5,219 nucleotides of DNA from an uncultured Eubacteriales bacterium (GTDB taxonomy: Bacteria > Bacillota > Clostridia > Oscillospirales > Oscillospiraceae), in the NCBI GenBank assembly GCA_900554275.1, contig USGS01000087.1:1-5219 (forward strand). Direction: 5' to 3'. The position numbers and the translations under genes are program-made. The stretch's first letter is position 1. Each line of letters opens with the position of its first letter. The notes beneath the pieces are model-generated. The model did not search any database and was not told the DNA's origin. It saw only the letters and a program-made list of their open reading frames with translations. Positions 1-4,650 of the stretch are shown one piece after another.

Positions 1-242
1 CGTTCTACGACGCCGCCGGGCGGAATATGCGCTTCGCCAAGATGGGCGTCATGGCAGTGGAGATGGAGGCCGCCGGCCTGTACTGCACCGCTGCCTACAC
101 CGGCAAGCGGGCGCTGGCCATCTGCTCCATCTCCGACAACCTGATCACCGGCGAGGAGCTTACCGCCGAGGAGCGGCAGACCACCTTCACCAACATGATG
201 AAGATCGCTCTGGAGGCGGCGGTGAAGATGGCCGCCAAATAA
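1..242 (+). CDS. deoD: Purine-nucleoside phosphorylase, DeoD type (3' end only)
   Basis: This is the C-terminal part (about 79 codons from base 3) of a cytoplasmic, hexameric-type purine-nucleoside phosphorylase, which splits purine (deoxy)nucleosides with phosphate into base and (deoxy)ribose-1-phosphate. Seen directly: the nucleoside-binding motif VEMEAAGLY (bases 57-83), then SD in ICSISDN and R in ERQTTF exactly 13 residues later. That matches the spacing of the catalytic Asp204 and Arg217 of the E. coli enzyme, so the active site in this part looks intact. The end MMKIALEAAVKMAAK fits the usual C-terminus, and the stop is TAA at 240-242. The start lies upstream of the window. A strong promoter follows about 110 bases downstream and heads the nucleoside transporter, which fits a salvage role. 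Uridine or MTA/SAH phosphorylases are less likely because of the ERQTTF and VEMEAAG context. Confidence 0.94.
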   Translation, partial: FYDAAGRNMRFAKMGVMAVEMEAAGLYCTAAYTGKRALAICSISDNLITGEELTAEERQTTFTNMMKIALEAAVKMAAK

Positions 243-350
243 GACGGCCGGAACGTCGATGCTGAGACGACAGATGTCCGCAAAATGGGGACAAGTTGTG
301 AATTTTTGATTACAAATGTTTACAGTTCCCCGAAAAACATGGGATTTGGC
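243..350. other. Intergenic region deoD to transporter promoter
   Basis: No gene is visible here. There is no convincing intrinsic terminator after deoD: the only hairpin near the stop (GACG at 243-246 with CGTC at 254-257) is weak and has no T-tract, so deoD transcripts may read through into the next gene. The region becomes AT-rich from about 296. It holds an imperfect inverted repeat, TTGTGA (296-301) and TTACAA (310-315), described separately. Confidence 0.6.
291..315. repeat. Imperfect inverted repeats upstream of promoter, possible operator
   Basis: Two overlapping dyads can be read: ACAA-G-TTGT at 291-299, and TTGTGA (296-301) with TTACAA (310-315), which has 5 of 6 arm positions complementary around an 8-base AT-rich spacer. 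The centre of the second is about 80 bases upstream of the predicted transcription start, a position more typical of an activator than of a repressor. The half-site resembles Rex or CRP/FNR-type sites, but the spacer is too long for either consensus. Binding is conjecture. Confidence 0.25.
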
Positions 351-379
351 TTGCCAACGCAAAAGTAATCTGCTATAAT
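351..379 (+). promoter_or_regulatory. Sigma-A promoter for the BMP lipoprotein gene
   Basis: The -35 box TTGCCA (351-356, one mismatch to TTGACA) is followed by a 17-base spacer and a perfect -10 box TATAAT (374-379). A TG dinucleotide at 371-372 adds an extended -10 element. Transcription should start near 386, leaving a leader of about 90 bases. This is a strong-looking housekeeping promoter, as expected for an abundant transport lipoprotein. Confidence 0.87.
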
Positions 380-384
380 GCCCA

Positions 385-457
385 CGGCACGAGGAAAGCG
401 AACCCCCCGTGCCGAAATGCTGGTTTTCCCGCCGTAAGGCGCGAAAATAAAAATTTT
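385..457 (+). other. 5' leader of the BMP gene with two hairpins
   Basis: A 7-bp perfect stem pairs CGGCACG (385-391) with CGTGCCG (408-414) around a 16-base loop, starting at about the predicted transcript 5' end. A second small hairpin has a 4-bp stem (430-433 with 438-441) closed by a GUAA tetraloop of the GNRA type. An AT-rich stretch (444-457), itself weakly self-complementary (AAAAT/ATTTT), precedes the ribosome binding site. A 5'-end hairpin can protect mRNA from decay, and an unstructured AU stretch favours initiation. I recognise no known riboswitch, including the purine type. Confidence 0.45.
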
Positions 458-464
458 AGGAAGG
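458..464 (+). promoter_or_regulatory. Ribosome binding site AGGAAGG with a dual spacing
   Basis: AGGAAGG lies 12 bases before the lipoprotein ATG at 477, which is long. Its AGGA core (458-461) lies 7 bases before another ATG at 469 that opens a three-codon ORF (Met-Arg-Thr-stop). The stop of that ORF overlaps the ATG at 477. The lipoprotein start itself is fixed by its signal peptide, and an in-frame TAG at 465-467 rules out an earlier start. Confidence 0.6.
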
Positions 465-476
465 TAGAATGAGAAC

Positions 477-1739
477 ATGAAAAAGTTTCTTGCTATGATT
501 CTGGCTTTGGTCATGGCTCTGTCTCTGGTCGCTTGCGGCAAGAAGGACGAGCCCAAGACCGATGACCAGAACCCCGGTGGCGACACCAACGAGGTCACCT
601 ACAAAATCGCCATGATCACCGACTACGGCGACATCACCGACCAGTCCTTCAACCAGACCACCTACGAGGCCTGCAAGGCCTTCGCTGGCGCCAACGGCGT
701 GGAGTTCAACTACTTCAAGCCCGCCGGTGACAACACCGCTGACCGTGTGGCCATGATCGAGAGTGCCGTGGACCAGGGCTACAACGTCATCGTGATGCCC
801 GGCTATGCCTTCGGCGGCGCTATCGTCGAGGCTGCTCCCCAGCACAAGGACGTGAAGTTCATCGCGCTGGACGTGGCGAAGGACGACCTGCTGGAGGCCG
901 GTGTGGCCGCCAAGGGCGAGTCCTATGACTACAATCCCGACAACTGGAACCTGGCTGACTACGTTGACATGAGCAACGTGTACTGCGCCATCTATCAGGA
1001 AGAGCTGTGCGGCTACATGGCCGGCTACGCTGCTGTGAAGCTGGGCTACAAGAACCTGGGCTTCCTGGGCGGCATGGCTGTCCCCGCTGTTCAGCGCTAC
1101 GGCCTGGGCTTCGTTCAGGGTGTTGACGCTGCTGCTGCCGAGCTGAAGCTGACCGATGTCAAGGTCAACTATGTGTACGGCGGTCAGTTCTTCGGCGATG
1201 CCGACATCACCGCTGTGATGGATACCTGGTATGCCGGCGGCACGCAGGTCGTGTTCGCCTGCGGCGGCGGTATCTACACCTCCGCTGTGGACGCTGCCAA
1301 GAAGGTCGAGGGCGCCAAGGTCATCGGTGTTGACGTTGACCAGGCCGGCGTGATCGCCAACTACGCCGCCGGTGAGGACGCTGACGCCGCCACCGTGGAG
1401 AGCTACAAGGCTCTGACCGTCACCTCCGCTATGAAGGGTCTGTATCCCGCCACCTACGACACCCTGACTGACGTTATCGTCAACGGCAACTGGGATAAGT
1501 ATGTGGGTCAGATCTCTACCCTGGGCCTGGTGTCCGGCGACGATCCCACTCTGAACTATGTTCAGATCCCTATGGAGTCCACCCAGTGGGCCGACGGTGC
1601 GTTCACCCAGGACGACTACAAGGCTCTGGTGAAGGCCATGTTCGACAAGACGCTGACCGTCAGCAACGACATCAGCAAGAAGGCCGCTGACTTTGCTACC
1701 GTGATCACTGTTGAGGATCAGGGTCAGATCAAGGGCTAA
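477..1739 (+). CDS. nupN: BMP/PnrA-family nucleoside-binding lipoprotein of ABC importer
   Basis: This is the extracytoplasmic, membrane-anchored receptor that delivers substrate, most likely purine nucleosides, to the permease encoded downstream. A lipoprotein signal peptide (MKK, hydrophobic stretch 4-18) ends in lipobox LVAC with the lipidated Cys at residue 20. An acidic flexible linker follows to about residue 40. The mature domain opens with the BMP signature DYGDITDQSFNQ (49-60). It continues with QEELCGYMAGYAA (174-186), GGMAVPAVQRYGLGF (198-212), ACGGG (261-265) and VIGVDVDQ (282-289), all typical of the Bmp/TmpC/PnrA/NupN fold. At 420 residues it is longer than the roughly 350 usual for PnrA and NupN; the extra length seems to lie around 138-166, rich in Tyr, Asp, Asn and Trp, and at the C-terminus. 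Alanine codons are often GCT, unlike in the permease genes, which suggests high expression. A terminator follows directly. Substrate is inferred from neighbouring deoD; riboflavin-binding BMP proteins (RfuA) are an alternative. The symbol follows B. subtilis. Confidence 0.93.
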   Translation: MKKFLAMILALVMALSLVACGKKDEPKTDDQNPGGDTNEVTYKIAMITDYGDITDQSFNQTTYEACKAFAGANGVEFNYFKPAGDNTADRVAMIESAVDQGYNVIVMPGYAFGGAIVEAAPQHKDVKFIALDVAKDDLLEAGVAAKGESYDYNPDNWNLADYVDMSNVYCAIYQEELCGYMAGYAAVKLGYKNLGFLGGMAVPAVQRYGLGFVQGVDAAAAELKLTDVKVNYVYGGQFFGDADITAVMDTWYAGGTQVVFACGGGIYTSAVDAAKKVEGAKVIGVDVDQAGVIANYAAGEDADAATVESYKALTVTSAMKGLYPATYDTLTDVIVNGNWDKYVGQISTLGLVSGDDPTLNYVQIPMESTQWADGAFTQDDYKALVKAMFDKTLTVSNDISKKAADFATVITVEDQGQIKG

Positions 1740-1753
1740 TCGAACCTTACATC

Positions 1754-1786
1754 AGGAAAGACCGCTTCGGCGGTCTTTCTTTTTTT
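1754..1786 (+). terminator. Intrinsic terminator with UUCG tetraloop
   Basis: A perfect 10-bp stem pairs GAAAGACCGC (1756-1765) with GCGGTCTTTC (1770-1779) around TTCG, a C(UUCG)G extra-stable tetraloop. It can extend by a G-U and an A-U pair. Seven T residues follow (1780-1786). It begins 16 bases after the lipoprotein stop and so separates the binding protein from its ATPase and permeases. Partial read-through here would give excess binding protein over membrane complex. Confidence 0.95.
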
Positions 1787-1794
1787 GCCCCTCG

Positions 1795-1843
1795 CAGTAC
1801 TGAGAACGGGAAATTTCCGGGGGAATAAGCAGTTTTCGCGAAA
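1795..1843. repeat. Cluster of short perfect palindromes upstream of the ATPase promoter
   Basis: Three perfect palindromes lie within 49 bases: CAGTACTG (1795-1802), GGAAATTTCC (1809-1818) and TTTCGCGAAA (1834-1843). The last is flanked by GCA (1829-1831) and TGC (1845-1847), one base off symmetry. It has the central CG and overall shape of LacI-family operators and ends next to the possible -35 box. The function is inferred from position only, and no regulator is encoded in the window. Confidence 0.35.
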
Positions 1844-1878
1844 TTGCCTTTGCTTTATACTCGGAAGTATAGTATACT
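1844..1878 (+). promoter_or_regulatory. Probable second promoter, for the ATPase-permease genes
   Basis: Two overlapping readings exist. In one, TTGCTT (1850-1855) is followed by a 17-base spacer and TATACT (1873-1878). In the other, TTGCCT (1844-1849) is followed by an 18-base spacer and TATAGT (1868-1873). The -10 boxes are good and the -35 boxes are moderate. It lies just past the terminator and about 80-90 bases before the ATPase start, in the one AT-rich part of this gap, so a separate transcript from about 1880-1885 is likely. Confidence 0.6.
1856..1878. repeat. Triple TATACT/AGTATA motif overlapping the -10 region, possible operator
   Basis: TATACT (1856-1861) is inverted as AGTATA (1866-1871) after 4 bases and then recurs as TATACT (1873-1878), 17 bases from the first copy. 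The third copy lies inside the perfect palindrome AGTATACT (1871-1878). The array covers the spacer and -10 box of the predicted promoter, where a repressor would block RNA polymerase. The copies could also be no more than overlapping -10-like AT-rich sequence. Confidence 0.35.
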
Positions 1879-1896
1879 GTCCTTATCTATTGTGGT

Positions 1897-1940
1897 TTCC
1901 GTCCCCGCGGATGCGAAAAGCGGCGGGCCATAAAACGGAA
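1897..1940 (+). other. Structured leader hairpin abutting the ATPase ribosome binding site
   Basis: A 6-bp perfect outer stem pairs TTCCGT (1897-1902) with ACGGAA (1935-1940). After an asymmetric internal loop (C1903 opposite 1928-1934), a 5-bp inner stem pairs CCCGC (1904-1908) with GCGGG (1923-1927) around a 14-base loop. The outer stem ends immediately before the GGGAGGG ribosome binding site at 1941-1947, so the fold could influence translation. It has no T-tract and is not a terminator. No known riboswitch is recognised. Confidence 0.45.
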
Positions 1941-1947
1941 GGGAGGG
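1941..1947 (+). promoter_or_regulatory. Ribosome binding site fixing the TTG start of the ATPase
   Basis: GGGAGGG lies 7 bases upstream of TTG at 1955, an optimal distance. The next in-frame start, ATG at 1979 (residue 9), has no purine-rich site at a suitable distance. The TTG start is therefore preferred. Confidence 0.8.
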
Positions 1948-1954
1948 CGAAAAC

Positions 1955-3493
1955 TTGGACACACCGTATGCAATCGAAATGCTGCACATCACAAAGCGGT
2001 TTCCCGGTATCATCGCCAATGACGACATCACGCTTCAGCTGAAGAAGGGTGAGATCCACGCCCTGCTGGGCGAAAACGGCGCGGGCAAGTCCACGCTGAT
2101 GAGCGTACTGTTCGGCCTGTACCAGGCTGAGGAGGGCATCATCAAGAAGGACGGCGTAGAGGTCTCCATCAAAGACCCCAACGATGCCAATGCGCTGGGC
2201 ATCGGTATGGTCCACCAGCACTTCAAGCTGGTGGAGTGCTTCACCGTGCTGGACAACATCATCATGGGCGTCGAACCTGTGAAATGCGGCTTCCTGCAGA
2301 AAAAGGAGGCCCGGGAGAAGGTGCTGGCCCTCAGCGAAAAGTACGGCCTGCAGATCGACCCGGACGCGCTGATCGAGGACATCACCGTGGGTATGCAGCA
2401 GCGCACCGAGATCCTGAAAATGCTCTACCGTGATAACGAGATCCTCATCTTCGACGAGCCTACCGCCGTGCTGACGCCCCAGGAGATCGACGAGCTGATG
2501 GCCATCATGAAGAACCTGGCCGCCGAGGGCAAGTCCATCCTCTTTATCTCCCACAAGCTCAACGAGATCATGGCTGTGGCCGACCGCTGCACCGTCCTGC
2601 GCAAGGGCAAGTGCATCGGCACGGTGGACACAAAGGACACCAGCGTGGAGCAGCTGTCCGCCATGATGGTGGGCCGCGATGTCAGCTTCCACGTGGAGAA
2701 AAAGCCCAGCCAGCCCGGCGAGGTGGTGCTGGACGTGGAGCACATGACCGTGGCCAGCAAGGTACATAAGAACAACGCCGTCAAGGACGTGAGCCTGAAG
2801 GTGCGCCGGGGTGAGATCGTCTGTATCGCCGGCATCGACGGCAACGGCCAGACGGAGTTCGTCTACGGCCTTACCGGCCTTGAGCCCCTGGCCTCCGGCA
2901 GGATCACCCTGTGCGGCCAGGACATCACGAAAATGTCCATCCGCAAGCGGAACGTGCTGGGTATGTCCCACATTCCCGAGGACCGGCATAAGCACGGCCT
3001 GGTGCTGGACTACTCCCTGGAGGACAATCTGGTGCTGGAGCGGTATTTCGAGCCGGAGTTCACCGATAAGGCGGGCTTCCTGCGCCGGGACAACATCCGC
3101 AAGTATGCGGAGAAGCTCATCGACCAGTACGACGTCCGCAGCGGCCAGGGACCTGTGACCATCGCACGGAGTATGTCCGGCGGCAACCAGCAGAAGGCCA
3201 TCGTGGCCCGGGAGATCGACAAAGATCCGGAGCTGCTGGTGGCGGTGCAGCCCACCCGCGGCCTGGACGTGGGCGCTATCGAGTATATCCACAAGCAGCT
3301 GGTGGCCCAGCGTGACGCCGGCAAGGCGGTGCTGCTGGTCAGCCTTGAGCTGGACGAGGTCATGGACGTGCCCGACCGCATCCTGGTGATGTACGAGGGT
3401 GAGATCGTGGGCGAGCTTGACCCCAAGACCACCACCCAGGAGGAGCTGGGCCTGTATATGGCGGGCGCGAAGAGAGACGAGGTGACGGCATGA
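1955..3493 (+). CDS. nupO: Nucleoside ABC importer ATPase, two fused nucleotide-binding domains
   Basis: This cytoplasmic protein powers the importer by ATP hydrolysis. It has 512 residues and the RbsA/MglA/NupO layout of two ABC domains in one chain. Domain 1 has Walker A GENGAGKST (39-47), Q-loop Gln88, a divergent signature TVGMQQR (144-150), Walker B ILIFDEP (163-169) and H-loop His200. Domain 2 (from about 255) has a degenerate Walker A, GIDGNGQT (293-300), with Gln for the lysine. It also has the IPEDRHKHGL motif (340-349), a good signature MSGGNQQK (407-414), a Walker B reading LLVAVQP with Val and Gln for Asp and Glu, and no H-loop histidine (Leu464). One composite ATP site is thus intact and one degenerate, as is common in this family. 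The TTG start is chosen for its ribosome binding site. The stop overlaps the permease start (ATGA, 3490-3493), indicating translational coupling. Sugar importers share this architecture, but the following permeases and the BMP protein point to nucleosides. Confidence 0.94.
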   Translation: MDTPYAIEMLHITKRFPGIIANDDITLQLKKGEIHALLGENGAGKSTLMSVLFGLYQAEEGIIKKDGVEVSIKDPNDANALGIGMVHQHFKLVECFTVLDNIIMGVEPVKCGFLQKKEAREKVLALSEKYGLQIDPDALIEDITVGMQQRTEILKMLYRDNEILIFDEPTAVLTPQEIDELMAIMKNLAAEGKSILFISHKLNEIMAVADRCTVLRKGKCIGTVDTKDTSVEQLSAMMVGRDVSFHVEKKPSQPGEVVLDVEHMTVASKVHKNNAVKDVSLKVRRGEIVCIAGIDGNGQTEFVYGLTGLEPLASGRITLCGQDITKMSIRKRNVLGMSHIPEDRHKHGLVLDYSLEDNLVLERYFEPEFTDKAGFLRRDNIRKYAEKLIDQYDVRSGQGPVTIARSMSGGNQQKAIVAREIDKDPELLVAVQPTRGLDVGAIEYIHKQLVAQRDAGKAVLLVSLELDEVMDVPDRILVMYEGEIVGELDPKTTTQEELGLYMAGAKRDEVTA

Positions 3494-4650
3494 AAAAGAA
3501 CATCCTGAAAAACAACGGGGTGCAGTCGCTGCTGGCGTCCCTGGTGTGCGTCATCCTGGGTCTGCTCATTGGCTATATCGTCCTGCTGTTCATCAACCCC
3601 GACGGCGCGGGTGAGGCCATTTCTGCCGTGATGAAAAACTTTCTGACCTACAGCAAGCCCGAGACCCAGACCAAGTACCTGGGCAACACGCTGGTCAAGA
3701 CCGCGCCGCTGCTGATGTGCTCCCTGTCCATCCTGTTTGCCTACAAGGTGGGCCTGTTCAACATCGGCGCTGCCGGCCAGTACTGCATCGGCGTGGCCCT
3801 GAGCCTGTACGCCGCGCTGGGCTGGGGCTGGGGCTGGCTGCCCTGTATGCTGCTGGCCATGGTGGGCGGCGCGCTGCTGGGCGCGGTCTCCGGCCTGCTG
3901 AAGTCCTACTGCAACGTCAACGAGGTCATCTCCGGCATTATGCTGAACTGGATCGTCCTCTATCTGACCAATATGCTGCTGACCAGGGTGAAGGAGGATA
4001 CCAGTCCCTACACCTTCGTCCTGGCCCATAAGAATGCGTCGGCCATCCTGCCCTCCCTGGGGCTGGGCAGCCTGTTCAACGGCAACCAGTACGTGGGACT
4101 GGCGCTGCCCCTGTCCATCCTCATCGCGGTGCTGGTGTGGGTGGTGCTGGAAAAGACCCGCTTCGGCTATGAGCTGCGGGCCACCGGCAACAACAAGAAC
4201 GCCGCAAAATACTGCGGCATGGCGGAAAAGCGCAACATCATCCTGACCCTGGCCATCTCCGGCGCGCTGGCTGGCATGGGCGCGGCCATGCTGTACCTGA
4301 CGGGCTACGAGCAGTGGCAGTGCTCCACCTCCTCCGTGCCCGGTATGGGCTTTAACGGCATCGCCGCGGCCTTCCTGGGCGGCCTGAACCCCTTCGGTGC
4401 GATTTTGGCCTCCTTCTTCATCCAGCATATCACCGCCGGCGGCGCGTATGTGGATAAGAGTATGTACTGCGCCCAGATCTCCGACCTGATCTCGTCCCTG
4501 ATCATCTATCTGTGCGGCTTCGTGCTGTTTATGAAGTACGCCCTGAACACCGCCATCGCCAGACGCGAGGAAAAGACGGCGCTGGCGGCCAAGAAGGAGA
4601 CGGAAGCGCCGCCTGACGGCGCGGACACGGAGAAAGGAGGCGATCAGTAA
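3490..4650 (+). CDS. nupP: Nucleoside ABC importer permease, first subunit (BPD_transp_2)
   Basis: This inner-membrane subunit should pair with the second permease to form the transport channel. The 386-residue protein has a short basic N-terminus, a first membrane helix at about 14-36, then helices roughly at 70-90, 95-137 (two), 145-165, 202-220, 249-271, 284-317 and 332-351. Family marks are LFNIGAAGQ (89-97), NVNEVISGIMLNW (142-154) and the cytoplasmic coupling region EKTRFGYELRATGNNKNAAKY (221-241), all typical of BPD_transp_2 permeases of NupP type. The last 30 residues form a charged, probably cytoplasmic tail (RREEK to KGGDQ). The DNA of that tail also carries the AAAGGAGG ribosome binding site (4633-4640) of the next gene. 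The start overlaps the ATPase stop by 4 bases and uses GAGGTGA (3479-3485). The WGWGW run at 112-116 comes from a short CTGGGG repeat. Confidence 0.93.
   Translation: MKKNILKNNGVQSLLASLVCVILGLLIGYIVLLFINPDGAGEAISAVMKNFLTYSKPETQTKYLGNTLVKTAPLLMCSLSILFAYKVGLFNIGAAGQYCIGVALSLYAALGWGWGWLPCMLLAMVGGALLGAVSGLLKSYCNVNEVISGIMLNWIVLYLTNMLLTRVKEDTSPYTFVLAHKNASAILPSLGLGSLFNGNQYVGLALPLSILIAVLVWVVLEKTRFGYELRATGNNKNAAKYCGMAEKRNIILTLAISGALAGMGAAMLYLTGYEQWQCSTSSVPGMGFNGIAAAFLGGLNPFGAILASFFIQHITAGGAYVDKSMYCAQISDLISSLIIYLCGFVLFMKYALNTAIARREEKTALAAKKETEAPPDGADTEKGGDQ
4633..4640 (+). promoter_or_regulatory. Ribosome binding site for the second permease
   Basis: AAAGGAGG lies inside the end of the first permease gene, 9 bases upstream of the ATG at 4650. 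The two genes overlap by one base as TAATG (4648-4652), an arrangement typical of coupled translation giving equal subunit amounts. Confidence 0.9.

Noticed and set aside
243..258. Terminator after deoD
   Set aside because: The stem is only 4 bp and no T-tract follows.
330..340. PurBox-like CCGAAAAACAT upstream of the promoter
   Set aside because: It departs from the Gram-positive PurR core CCGAAC, lacks the flanking AT positions, and has no second inverted box at proper spacing.
319..347. Second upstream promoter starting at TTTACA (319-324)
   Set aside because: The expected -10 position 17 bases on reads GGATTT, not a -10 box. The promoter at 351-379 is far better.
386..476. Purine riboswitch or other known riboswitch in the lipoprotein leader
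   Set aside because: The leader is only about 90 bases and lacks the conserved purine-riboswitch core and three-way junction. The GAGGAAAG string recalls RNase P RNA, but nothing else of that RNA is present.
1979..1981. ATG as alternative start of the ATPase (residue 9)
   Set aside because: It has no ribosome binding site at a suitable distance, whereas TTG at 1955 has GGGAGGG 7 bases upstream.
1785..2042. Open frame starting at TTG 1785 across the control region
   Set aside because: It has no ribosome binding site, begins at the terminator T-tract and runs into the ATPase gene in the wrong frame.
1883..3292. Long open frame on the - strand opposite the ATPase gene (469 codons)
   Set aside because: It is an antisense shadow of a GC-rich gene: His/Gln/Val/Leu-rich low-complexity translation, no domain, and the + strand reading has all ABC motifs.
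3819..3840. Tandem CTGGGG repeat in the first permease as a regulatory or slippage repeat
   Set aside because: There are only about three imperfect units and they encode a plausible WGWGW membrane-edge segment in frame, so it is probably just coding sequence.
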